DNA of 64,000 nucleotides from Clytia hemisphaerica. Lineage: Eukaryota; Cnidaria; Hydrozoa; Leptothecata; Clytiidae. Positions 38,236 through 51,259 of the stretch are shown piece by piece. The notes under the pieces are model-generated. The model ran no database searches, had not been told where the DNA came from, and saw only the letters and a list, made by a program, of their open reading frames with translations. The stretch is from the NCBI GenBank assembly GCA_902728285.1, contig CACVBU010000797.1, positions 186,001 through 250,000 on the forward strand, given 5' to 3'. Numbering within the stretch: the stretch's first letter is position 1; each line of letters begins with the position of its first letter. The position numbers and the translations under genes were made by a program.

Positions 38236-38744
38236 TAATCACACTCCACAGGCTCCGACAAAGTCAAATCTTTACCAGTTGCATTTTAAAGGCCCATTCC
38301 GCTGCGCGCTTGGTCAGCAATCCTCATATTCCATCTGAGTACTCAATTGAGATTGAAATTGTCATTGAGAAATTGTTATGCTTGAATAAATCAAATTCCC
38401 AAGGTACCATAATAAAAAGTCGTTTTTTAAAGAGGAACAGAAAAATTTAAAGTTGCTAAAAGTTGTATAAGTTAAGAAAATCTCTACATAAATTCTGTTC
38501 CGCTTTTTTCTGATTTTTTTTCTCCTTAAAGAAGGAAAAATAGCCGAAGAGACTTAAATCAATGGACTTTTCTAGTACAAAAGGGTCAAAAGATATCTCC
38601 TGGCGATATCACATAGTGCCTTGCGGGAGTGATGTACTATTTATTATTTGTTTGTTTTGTTTGAAGTATTTGTTCGTACGTGCATTGTATCTTTAAATTA
38701 TAAAGAAAACAAAAAAAACAAAAAAATACATATATATCCTCGAC

Positions 38745-38990
38745 TGGGGATATACCCTAGGGGCTGAGTTAGGTCTCGTATGCACATTTGCGTATAGTCA
38801 TTTTTTCTTTTGATCATGAAAGTATAGTCCTTGTAGAGTCAGAAAACGTTTATGGCGTTATTTGGATCAGGCACAAATTTCCATAATGGCGGATTTTAGA
38901 TTTTCAACCCTTTTTAGCCCTCTTGCTTGTAAAAAAAAAATTTTTAACTTTAAACATAGACTGAAGACTGAAGACTCTTAAAAAAATGGC
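38745..38990 (+). repeat. Short copy of the DDE-element end sequence (deletion derivative)
   Basis: It matches 39,610-39,795 closely (CTAGGGGCTGAGTTAG, GTATGCAC, GTATAGTCATTTTTTC, AGTATAGTCCTTG, GATTTTCAACCCTTTTTAGC). It then passes directly to GAAGACTCTTAAAAAAATGG followed by CTCTTAA, which matches the sequence at 44,300-44,316. The DDE gene found between these two blocks in the larger copy is absent here. Confidence 0.65.
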
Positions 38991-39065
38991 TCTTAAGTAA
39001 TGTTTTGTAATATATGTTCGTAGGGTACACGTGTTTTTGTTTCAATAAAGAAAAAAAAAAAAAGA
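38986..39065 (+). mobile_element. Severely truncated 3' end of a non-LTR retrotransposon
   Basis: GTAATGTTTTGTAATATATG then TTCGTAGGGTACACGTG and an AATAAAG followed by a poly-A run match, in reverse complement, the terminal 60 bases of the element at 63,140-64,000. It begins exactly at a TTAA. Confidence 0.6.
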
Positions 39066-39600
39066 TAGCATTTATAGTTGTCTATTTAAACAAGATTGTT
39101 TTCTTCCCCTGGATGATCTGCAGATTCTTTTTCAATCTCATTAATTTGGCCCAACCCTGGCTCTTGAACAAGGTCTTCCCCCACATAGTGGGTACACCTC
39201 TTTAAAAAGGGGGGGGTTGACATTTGGGAATAATTTTCTGAAAAAAGAGGGGGTTGAGGCCATTTGAAATTCAAGGGGTGGGTTGAAGAGAGATTAATTC
39301 TAAGATTTCTAAGATGGACTTGATTTGAAAATTTTGAAAATCTGATTGGATAATGTCAAAAGAGAATTCTATTGGCTTTCAGAATCTCAAAACAGAATTA
39401 AAAAATCTCTTTTACATCAAGAGCTAGTCTTTTCAAAAGATGTCATATTTTTTTCTATTTTTCATAAATTGCTGACGTCATAAAATGTTGTGAGCAAAAG
39501 CAAACTTGGTATGGATATGTACAATCCTGCCAAGTTTCATGACTTTTCTACCATTTTTCAAGTTTTTATGTAAACTATGCACCGCAACAAAAAAAAAAGG
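39066..39600. other. Gene-free stretch
   Basis: No coding sequence is supported. It includes short A/T tracts and a G-run near 39,210. Nothing else is seen. Confidence 0.3.
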
Positions 39601-40024
39601 AAAATAGGGTTAAATACTCTAGGGGCTGAGTTAGTTCTCGTATGCACATCGGCGTATAGTCATTTTTTCTTTTGATTATGAAAGTATAGTCCTTGAAGAG
39701 TCAGAAAACGTGTGTGGCGGATTTTAGATTTTCAACCCTTTTTAGCCCTCTTGCTTGAAATTTTTTTTTTTAACTTTAAACATAGACATATCATCTCCAG
39801 ATAACGAAATTTTCAGACAATGGTTCTGACATTTTTCCTAATCAGCATAAAATTTGTGATCGATTGGTATATCGATTGGAAACTTATGTCGTAGACACAG
39901 AGTCACACCTGATATTGTTGACTATGAGAACGATCCTGAATATTCGATCATTTCTTCAAGCACAGATGAGTTTCATTCTTTTTTTGAACAGTCCATTGCT
40001 GATATTTCTCCCCTGAAATTCCGA

Positions 40025-43000
40025 GTGACAAATCCTGTGAATGAGCTATCTGAATCAACTGTTAGGTACCAAAAACGCAAGTACAAGGACTACATTGAAT
40101 CATGCAAGCGAAAATATAAGGAAGTTGTTGCCCCTGGCCAAGAAAATGAGTTTTCTGCTTTTTTTTCATCTGATTCCGACTGTGACATTGAAAACAGTAC
40201 CATACCTGAGGATCTTAAGTTTATCTACAAAGCATATGAGCAGGCTGAATCTGAAAAGCAAAAAACCCTGATTTTATCTGCAATTCCAAAAGAACATTAC
40301 TCTTACAAAGAGGTGATGGAGATTTTTTCTTGCACAAAAAACCGAGTTCAGCAAGCAAGAAAGTGGGCTGAAACTAATGGAGCCTTAAACATGAAACCTG
40401 GTAAGGTCTTCACAAGAAACAGGCTCAATTTAAATTCTGCTGAACATTTTGTTAACTTCTTATTTGAGAGTAATCTTATTCAAGATGTCGCTTATGGTAC
40501 TAGTACCATAGAATTCGCTGATGGATCAAAGCAGTTGCTCCCAAAATCTGTTTTGACATTGTCAAAAACCCATACAATATCAGAATATAAAGAACACTGT
40601 AGACTTGTTCACTTTACTCCTTTATCTGATACGACACTTTGGGAGATATTGAAAGCCATCAAACCAGGTCAACGTAGAGCAATGGCTGGGCTTGACAATA
40701 TGACATCAGATGGGTTGAAAGGTTTTCAGATTTTAGGTTACCAATTGGACAAACTTGAACTAGAGCAAAAAGAAAAAAGTGCACTTCGAAAAGACCTTAA
40801 TGATTCTAAACGCTACCTGAAAATGATATTAGCACCCATTGTATGTCGTTTGCCTTGTACTGCCCTGAAGATGACAATTTTCAACCTGACCATGATCATG
40901 GTGATCACGATAGAGTGTGCCCTGATTGCTTCAAGCTCATTAAAACATTAGAAACTTTGGTTTTGTTAGCTGAAAAGATTGATACTCGGGAAGTCAGAGA
41001 TGAAGTTTTATATGATACCAAACAGGGAGTAAACCATGTGTTAGGTTGGATGAAGCACATCCTAAGAGGTTTGCAATGGAAAACTTGTCAACAGAAAGAG
41101 GGTTTTGGTTGAGTGATTGGGCTCAAAAAATCCTACCGTCAAATTTCAGGGAGAGCCAGAAAGATTACTTTGGTAAAAAAGGTATCATGATTATTCAGTA
41201 ACAGTCCTGTTACGTGTCTTTTTTAGGATGTGTTTAGTCATCGGACTTCCTTTAGCCTTCCATATGTATGCTTTATCTTTCTCTCCTATATTTTGTCTTT
41301 CACTTTTACGATGCCATTCTATACTATAATGATTTCACGTTTTTTTCTTGAGAAATCACCGGCTATCTAGAAATCCGATGAATATAGCTTATGGACCGAT
41401 GCCATAATTTGCTTTTGTTCTTACTAGGTATGTCGATGCATGTTGATGTGCTCCTTACCAAAACTCCAACAAATGAAATTATGAAAAATACGTATTTGAC
41501 AACTCTAACTCGGTGTGACCAAGACGTACTTGAAACTCTTTGTGTTTCTGAATTGGCCTTGCAGCAAATGATAAAGGATTTTCCTGAACTGAAAAGTGTT
41601 TACAAAAAGTCAGATAACGCTGGATGCTATGCTGGTAATTCAGTAGCTGAGGTTGAATATCTGATTTGCAAGAGAAATGGTATAGAACTACTGAGACATG
41701 ACTACAATGAACCCCAAAAGGGGAAAGACCAAGCAGATCGTGATAGCGCAGTTGCAAAGCGTTATATCAATGCATACATTCATTCGGGCAATGATTGCAC
41801 CTCAGGAAATGATATAAAAAAGGGCGTGCTTCATCAAGGTGGTCCCAAGAACACAAAAGTTTCAGTTGCAGAAATTGATAAATCGAAATGTCATTTGACA
41901 CAAAGTAAGATCAAAGATATCCAATCCTTTCACAGTGTTTTATTGCATAAGCTAGGAATGGTATTTTGGCAGTATTTTGATTGTGGTGCTGGTCGCTTCG
42001 AGTCATATTCAGACTTAGAATTCATGTCTGGGTTGAAAATTATGAGCGATTTTTCACAAGGTCGTCAACAATCATCGGTTTTGTCATCCAAAAAAAGGCA
42101 AGATCGATCACTTTGCTGTTTGTTCTTTTGCCCTCAACTTGACTGTGTTGACACTTTTGAAACGAATGATGCATTGACTGAGCACATTGATCAAGGGAAT
42201 CACCATTTCCACACAACAACCAATTCCAGCATCGATTCTGTGAAAAAGCATTATGCAAAACTTTTACACGAAGCTTCTCATACGATCACCTCTCAAAATC
42301 AGCCATCAACTTCACTACCTATGTCAGAGTTGGTCAAAGAATGTAAGCTCTACAGTGAATTCAATAAGCATGGGTGGGCTCTACCAAAGAGAACTGTGAC
42401 CCGCTTCAACTTGAATCAACGAAAATTCATCTTCAGTGAGTTCATGAAAGGTGAATCATCTTCTGGTAAGAAGACAACAGCAGAAGCCACTGTTGTCAAA
42501 ATGAGATCATGTCGAGATAAAAACAACCAAAAGATGTTTTCACCTGATGAGTATTTAACAAAGGAACAAATTTCCCGTCAATTTTCTCACCTGACTCGTG
42601 ATAAAAAGCAAGGCACTTTAGTCGATCCAAGTCTAACAGAAGCTCTTGAAGATGTTGAAATCAATGATGACATCGAAACCGCTGATGATATCGAAACCGC
42701 TGATGATATCAAGATCACTGAGAATCTTGCTAATAATAACTTCATACAAGAGGCTATGGAAGTCGTCAAGCGTCACTTTGAAATCAAAATCAATGATTTC
42801 ATTTGCCTTGGATTGATTAATGAGAATCAAAAATCTTCACGACCAGGAGATTTTGTTGGCCAAGTCATTGCAATCAGTGAAGAAATGATTGAAGTTACCT
42901 TTTTGGTAAATAAAGGAAAATATTACGTTTGGCCAGAACTTACCGATCGATCTTGGGTTTCAAGGGATGAAATCCATTTGAAACTTGGACAACCTGATCT

Positions 43001-43067
43001 TGACCGTCGATTTAACTTAGTTTTCACAGAATGTGACACTAACGATATAAAATCCTGTTGCAAATAA
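40025..43067 (+). pseudogene. DDE-transposase-like gene with one intron and two frame breaks
   Basis: Exon 1 starts at ATG 40,025 and encodes a helical N-terminal region, then a histidine/cysteine-rich zinc-binding part (CPEDDNFQPDHDHGDHD, CPDC). The frame changes near 40,842 and again near 41,095, after which a conserved SDWAQKILP and FRESQKDYFGKKG stretch appears. A GT-AG intron (about 41,182 to 41,427) leads to exon 2 (open to 43,067), with SDNAGCY, a GKDQADRD segment and a C-terminal C2H2-like finger (CPQLDC...H). The D/N-rich motifs resemble a DDE catalytic core. I know similar proteins as an expanded family in cnidarians, fishes and amphioxus. Two frame breaks make it a pseudogene. Confidence 0.65.
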
Positions 43068-44310
43068 ACTTGATTTAACCCATTTTTAATGTGACAAATT
43101 TTCGTCCTGAATTTATGTATTTCTTAGCGAATCATTTCCAAGCTGTCTGGATATTTTATATTTGTTCTCATTTTTATTAAGGTTTTTTTTTCAATCCAGG
43201 ATAAAGGTTTTAATTACTCAGCGATTCTTAGGAAGTCTTTTTGGCATATCTTTTAAACACTTAAAATGATAACTTCTGGTTTTAGCAATGAGTGAGTAAT
43301 CTCAACAGCCATGAGTGAGTAATCTCAACAGCCATGAGTGACAATTTTGTTGATAAATTTGATACAATACCTGAACGTTAATTGCAGTTTTTCATCAACG
43401 GCTTTTCAGACTCAGGGCCTCTGGCGGGCTATATTTTTATTGAATTTAGGGTAATTTCCAGATTTTTGTTACCATTGTACAAGATTTTTGTGACTTTTTA
43501 TCCATTCTATTCCTAATATCACTTTATGAAACTTCAGAGAGTCAATTTGTGTACATATTAGGGAAAAATTCTTTGGGCTAGAGGGGGCAATTTTGATATC
43601 CGCTATAGCTCAAAAGGGCTTTAGAAAAAATTAATTTATGCAAGATCAGTACATTTGCCCATAGAGATCTTTTGGAATTACAAAGTACGTCCAGTTGAGA
43701 GACTTTCCTGAAAATTTCAAAAATTTCTGGTGTTGCCTTAAAAAGATACGGCATCTTGAAATTTGTTAATTTTTGCGATTTTTTTCTGCGGTGGCATCTT
43801 TATCCGCTATTATGAAATACAAAATGGCAGAAGAACCCTTGAAAATTGGTTTTCTGTGTTGACTTTTATTTGGACTATCAATTTCATTTAGTTTTAGCCA
43901 CTTGAAAGCAAGAAGTAGTGCAGTACAGAGGCTGCTTTCTGGGCCTAAACTCCGATTTACGGTTTTCGGGGCACTCTACTGGGGGTCTTAATTTTTTGGA
44001 GGGAAATTTTTAGAGTCCAAAATTTTTTTTTCTTATTCTACTCAAAAAGTTGAACAAATCCTGAAAAAATCAGCCTCTTAAACCAAACAGATCAGATTTT
44101 ATTGATATTTGAAAACTGCTTCTCACAAAATTCCATTTTTCTAGGGGACCCGAAAATGCCAGATTGGAATTTTCAAGCTATTTAAAGAACTACTGAAGAT
44201 ATTGAGCTGAAATTTTCAGGATCTTCTTTCCTCGCCAAAGGGATCATTTGATCAAAATTTCAGCCAATTCTGATATATCAAGGTATCACACCTTGAAGAA
44301 TCTGAAGATT
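43068..44310. other. Gene-free stretch, probable 3' part of the DDE element
   Basis: It is AT-rich and non-coding. A direct repeat of 23 bases (GAGTGAGTAATCTCAACAGC followed by CAT) occurs near 43,290 and 43,313. It ends with a TTCTTAAAAAAAATGGCTC segment shared with 38,970-38,988. Confidence 0.4.
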
Positions 44311-44315
44311 CTTAA

Positions 44316-45190
44316 AAAAAATGGCTCTTAAACATAAAATATAGTCCCTCCCCCGACTAGCGAACTAACGTTATATCGCCAGAGGCACTAGACTAAAAAT
44401 AAAAATATATAAATAAGTAAATAAAGAGAAAAAAAAGAAAAAATCTTGGAGGAGGAAGCTACCACTGTTAGGTAAAAGCCTAAAATAAATCACCGCTAAA
44501 CCTTCCAGTTTCGTTAAGAAATTCAACAACAGAACAAAGAATAGATTTATTTAGATTTGAAGTAAAATTTTCATCCCCATATAATAAAAGCCAACCGAAA
44601 AAAGGAGGGTTAAGTGGCGGATGAAAAATAATGCCTAGGGTCTGAAGTTTGTTGAACAAAGATTGTCTTGCATGGGAATATATAGAGCAGTGCAGAAGAA
44701 GGTGCTGAGTGTTTTCAATATACTTAGTTCGGCAACCACAGAAAGGGGTCTAAAGTGTCGCGGAAGCCATGTCTAAATTTATGCTCGTTGAGATGGCTGA
44801 AACCAACCCGAAGTCGATTAAGAAAGATCACTCCTTGAATGTCAGGAACATCAAAAACATGAGATTGCTTGTGTCTCAAAAATTCATAGATTGCTTTTTT
44901 GAAAGTTTTAATTGATGGTAGATCTCGTATATTACCTCCCAGAACATTCCACTGAGATATGCAGTACGGAAAAAAAGTGTTACGGAAACGCTCAGTTCGG
45001 ATATTAAGAGGATAAATAGGATTTCTTGTTCTAAGGCCACCTGGTGCTGTAAGTCTTACTGGTAGGTAGTTACATAAATACGAAGGGGCTAAATTGTTAA
45101 TAATTCCATAGAAGAATATCATTCTTCTAGCAAAGCGCCTGTCAGCAAGACTTGCAAAATATAGTTTTTCTTGAGACGTTCCACGCTATA
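44316..45190 (-). mobile_element. Non-LTR retrotransposon 3' fragment (RT C-terminal region)
   Basis: On the minus strand an ORF (44,724-45,122) encodes the region downstream of the RT palm in CR1/jockey-like elements: NLAPSYLC, GLRTRNP, FFPYCISQWNVL, LRVGFSHLNEHKFRHGF. The 3' UTR (GGAGGAAGCTACC..., CTAGTGCCTCTGGCGATATA) is shared with 63,200-64,000. The 5' end is truncated near 45,190, and the 3' end is cut at a TTAA at 44,313 rather than ending in its own tail. Confidence 0.78.
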
Positions 45191-45480
45191 TTATAATGAA
45201 AGGTATCAAAATTATCAATCTAAGTAAAAATATTGCCAATTAAGTACTCAAAATTTCTTTAAATTGTAATGTACATAAAACAACAGTGAGAGTTTAGTTT
45301 AGTTTTTAGTTCTCCAATTTTGCAAGGGTTGCTACATCAGAGGGGCCTTCCTTTTTTCTGACACTGAGTAGAGTCAGAGAAATTCATTGATTGTTTACAA
45401 ATTGTTAAAAAGTTTGATAATCTTACTTATTGTGAAGAGTGTTTGTAGAGTACCGTAATGAAAGTTCATTCACTATTTAT
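45191..45480. other. AT-rich spacer
   Basis: No coding sequence or clear repeat is seen. Confidence 0.25.
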
Positions 45481-45489
45481 TGTTCATAG

Positions 45490-46270
45490 AAAATCATTCA
45501 GAAGTGAAGCAAAAGCGCTAGAGAGAAAGCAGGATATGAGAGTAAAACAAAGAATTAAGAAGGCCAAAGAGGAAAAACCGTCCGCAGTCAATTGGTTACA
45601 ACAAAAAAGCAGTTGAAAGCATACGAGGTGAAGAAAAAACATACCTTCGTCACCAAGAAAGAGGCCAGGAACAGCAAAACAGTGACTGAAATGACAAAGC
45701 AGAGTAGAACTAGGATGAAGGAAACTTGTATGGACAACCTTTTGACTAAGCTGGAATCGAACATTCCCGAGCTTGACGATGGATCGCTTAAAAATCTAGG
45801 CTATAAGACAATGGGTGGTGCGTTTGGCCAGGTATCGGCCTATGAAATTACCTTTATGGGAGTCAAATGCGCCCGAAAAACTATTTCCTGATCAATGAAG
45901 GAGTTGAGAGCAGAGGCGTTAGCTTTTAATAGTCTATCTGGACACCCAGGAGTACATCTCCTCAAATGCAAACTGCCTCACCAGCTCAACCACGTTAAGA
46001 TCGATATTGAAGTCTGGGCAGTATAAAAAGAAGAGTTGGTTCGACATATGTAGAAAGTTAGTTGATGCGTTATCCTTTATGCACGATAAAGGACTACTTC
46101 ACAATGATCTCCATAGTGAGAACATTTCGATTCGAAGTAACAAACAACCATGTGTAATTGATTTTGGAAAATGTACCCTTGTGAATTCACCATTTTACTA
46201 TAATATCAAGGCTGGATCTAAAGAGCAGGTTAATACAACACGTATCACATTCACTTGGCCACAGAATTAA
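45490..46270 (+). pseudogene. Protein-kinase-like pseudogene
   Basis: Frames of a single kinase-like gene are broken by stops near 45,892, 45,960-46,060 and a shortened C-terminus. The N-terminus is lysine-rich. A glycine-loop-like GGAFGQVSAYEI and a VKCARK lysine segment lie at 45,810-45,880. The catalytic loop reads LLHNDLHSENI (HND in place of HRD) and the magnesium loop VIDFGKC. The C-lobe ends soon after at 46,270. Such small atypical kinases form multi-copy families in cnidarians. The C-terminal part is tandemly duplicated downstream. Confidence 0.68.
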
Positions 46271-46843
46271 GATAGATTGCAATGTCAGTTTGTTAAAGTA
46301 CTAGATTATTTTAGATTTTTATGAAGATTTTAACTTTTTTAAGTCAAACAAAAAGTACTTTAATGTGATTAAAGTTGGTGGGGAACATCGGAAAATAATA
46401 TTTTTACTTTTTAATTTCAAGCATTACGTGTTGGTTCTTGAAATGCCTTTGATGCCAATAAACATTAAAAGTAGCTTTATGACATTTTTTTTTTTTTTAC
46501 CATGTGTAATTGATTTTGGAAAATGTACCCTTGTGAATTCACCATTTTACTATAATATCAAGGCTGGATCTAAAGAGCAGGTTAATACAACACGTATCAC
46601 ATTCACTTGGCCACAGAATTAAGATAGATTGCAATGTCAGTTTGTTAAAGTACTAGATTATTTTAGATTTTTATGAAGATTTTAACTTTTTTAAGTCAAA
46701 CAAAAAGTACTTTAATGTGCTTAAAGTTGGTGGGGAACATCGGAAAATAATATTTTTACTTTTTAATTTCAAGCATTACGTGTTGGTTCTTGAAATGCCT
46801 TTGATGCCAATAAACATTAAAAGTAGCTTTATGACATTTTTTT
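46148..46843 (+). repeat. Recent tandem duplication, unit 351 bp, of the kinase-like 3' end
   Basis: Copy 1 (46,148-46,498) and copy 2 (46,499-46,843) begin ACCATGTGTAATTGATTTTG and end in TTATGACATTTTTTT; I saw only a couple of mismatches (for example ATTAAAG versus CTTAAAG). The junction lies at a T-run. Copy 2 reproduces the DFG segment and stop codon within an 85-codon open frame. Confidence 0.92.
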
Positions 46844-46865
46844 GACTTTTTTTTCTCAAAAATAC

Positions 46866-48311
46866 TGTGGATAAGACCTTTTCAGATTTCCATTTGGACT
46901 TTAATCTTGCATTAATCTCGCAGATGACATCCAAATCTGCGAACACTACGAAATTTAATCCCCATTAAAGTACATTCTTCTTTATAAGCATACAGGAAAT
47001 CGATATGCTTGGCAAAATTTAAAATTCTCGGCCTAAATTTATGCTTATCTGTTGTTTAGACTTGGACCTGTTCATTTTCTTTGTATTTGAAAATTTCGAG
47101 TTTTAACATTTACATTGTTCGACCCAGAATAAATAGCCTAAAGATTTTGCTATTTGTGAAGTAATGATCATTTAGATTTTGGGAATTTATAATGAAAAAT
47201 TTCCTGGAAGAAAGAAAAGTCAAGCAAAATTTTAGCATTTCAGCTTGGGTAGTATGGTTAGCATACGCTTTTTACCTAAATTTCAGCTTCGGTATGCTTA
47301 CAAACGTTATGCCTATAAAAAAGAGTATTGTGCTCCTTAATAATTAAATGCTATATTTAGGTATTAGATGTTAGCGATTGTGTGTTACTTTTGGTTGCAA
47401 AAATTTATAAGAATGACCGTGAACCAGCCTGAACCCACTGTTTTGAATCAATCAATCCTCTGAAATCTTACACCAAAATTTACCACATTAAAAGTTTTTA
47501 GTACACAAGAAACTCCATTCAGAATCTTCTGATTTTGACATAATCCTACTAAGACTTATACCTCAAAAGTTAATTACATACGTGAATCCTTATCTTCTGA
47601 AATTTTGATACCAAGTTACATTCGAGAAAATTCGGTCGCTAAATCCAATCATTCTGTATCTTCAGCACACATTTTTTATAAGCAACTTCAATTTTCGGAT
47701 CAGGCCTGGAGTTGCTAAAGATTTTCCAAGCTTGAATACGGTGAAAAGCACATTGTGTATTTTTCAACAATTTTCAATATCTAATGAGACTTTTTTAAAG
47801 ATTTCTAGTACCAAAGTTATTTTTCATATCTGATTAAAAAAGTTGCTATTTTGGATTTGATGCCTCAGGGTTGCTAAGGCAATTTTGAGGCCTGGAGCCC
47901 TTAGGAACTCCATTGCTTATAAAAAAGTGTGTTTTATCTCCCCCAAAATTTAGGGCGGAGGTTTTCAAAATTTCCAAAAGTTCTTGTAGTGGGGGTTCGA
48001 AAATCTCATTTTCTAGGGGAGGGGTTGGCCTAGGGGGTTTCAATTTCATAGATGGATTTCTTATATTTTCTTTTGAAGACCTCCAGAATAATCAAACTTT
48101 CTTGAAATTTAAAACATTTTCATCCCAATTTTTTTAATAACTTTTGATACATCAATTGAGATAGATACTTCAATTTTTCGCAAAGAATTAAAAACAAAAT
48201 CTAAACAAAAAGGTTAATTACCCATTAAAACTAAGCATTACTTTTGAATGAGGTTTGCTGTGTTAGGCAAGTCAGAATACAAACTATCTCTTCTTAATGT
48301 TATAATTTCAG
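46866..48311. other. Gene-free stretch
   Basis: It is AT-rich with no supported gene, tandem array or inverted repeat. It may be upstream intronic sequence of the 48,312 gene. Confidence 0.3.
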
Positions 48312-50026
<1,715 letters not shown>

Positions 50027-50620
50027 GGCCCTTCACTGCATTCTATTTTTATTGATGGTATAAACTGAATTATATGGCCCCATCCTTCGTTTTGATATTA
50101 TAAACAATACATACCTTGATATATCGTTTCATATTCTAAATAAAGCTTTGACATTATTTTTTCTACATTCGCTTTCAGAATCTTGAGTTTCCAAATTAAT
50201 GGTATGCTTGCCAGTTAGCAAATTTTCATAATCTTTAATACATTTGTTTCATAACTGATTTACACCATCAGTTAAATCTAGCTAACTACTGTATTTTATT
50301 GTAAAGTTGATTATAGCCCTGCAATACAACTGTCAATCACTTTTAAGAAAACTGATTGGATGATTAATGTCACGTGGCCGGTCAATATTTCTCCATAGTG
50401 GCAAGTTATGAAATTGACATCATTAAAATGTCAATTACTTTTATTACTTTATTTTTGCAGGGCTATAAATGGATTATTAACCTCAGAAGCCGGTCTCTCT
50501 GGCAAAATATCGACCGAGTTCGCGACGTATTTTAGAATTTTAGAAACTTTGTATGTTGAGGTAAGACTTTTTTTTCTGAAATTTTGAGTCTGGATACCCA
50601 GGCAGCAAGTGGATATAGGG
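50027..50620. other. Gene-free stretch downstream of the coiled-coil gene
   Basis: It contains AATAAAGC near 50,140 (polyadenylation signal for the plus-strand gene) and AT-rich DNA. Nothing else is seen. Confidence 0.35.
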
Positions 50621-51245
50621 TCCCTTTTATATAAGCACAACAAATGTTTTATAAGTCACTACTTTTGTAAAACAAGTTCTCGTGGATATGAGGTCCCCAG
50701 ATTTTATAAGCACAATATCAGTATTTGAAGTCTAACTTGGTAAACAAGTTCTTGTGTATATAGGGTCCCTTCATTCTATAAGCACGCTAGACGTTATAAT
50801 AGGCCCGATACATAAAATTTCCTGCTAAAAGTTTATCGTAGATATAGGGTCCTTACGTGTTATAAGCACAGCAACGATACCTGAAGTCTTTATTACGATA
50901 TCTTGGTACACCAGCTTTCGTGGATATAGGGTCCCTTTATAAGGATTTCGGCCATCAGTGAAAATATCCTCCTATATGATGGAAATAGGGTTGTGTAGGT
51001 AGGCCAAGCAGTGTTAATTAGACACCACCACAGATAAAAGAATGTAAAAGGATGTGTTTAGTGAAAGTATAAAACGCGCGCAAATATAAAATAAACAAAA
51101 ACTTAAAATCCACGGAACCAGCCGAAGAAACTAAAATAACAATGAGAAAAGAAGTATGCTTTCTACTAGACAAAGTTGCCACACCTTCAACTGTACTTTG
51201 AGCGCTGTTGTTAATATAGGGTTTCATGGAAATAGGGTTTTCTGT
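50610..51245. repeat. Irregular repeat with ATATAGGGTCCC...ATAAGCAC motif
   Basis: The motif GGATATAGGGTCCCTT, usually followed within about 10-15 bases by TATAAGCACAA, recurs near 50,612, 50,682, 50,757, 50,830 and 50,922, with weaker copies (ATAGGGTTG, ATAGGGTTT) near 50,985, 51,218 and 51,232. Spacing is about 70-90 bases and sequence between motifs varies. Confidence 0.75.
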
Positions 51246-51259
51246 AGTTATGGGGTCTC

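Larger units (their letters stand above)
39608..44315 (+). mobile_element. Possible DNA transposon carrying a DDE-like gene, flanked by TTAA
   Basis: The left side (TTAA at 39,612, then ATACTCTAGGGGCTGAG) and the right side (TTCTTAAAAAAAATGGCTC then TTAA at 44,313) enclose a decayed DDE-like gene. The same end sequences appear fused in the short copy at 38,745-38,990. On the right the TTAA joins a non-LTR element at an internal position, suggesting insertion into that element. I could not identify terminal inverted repeats, so the limits are tentative. Confidence 0.4.
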
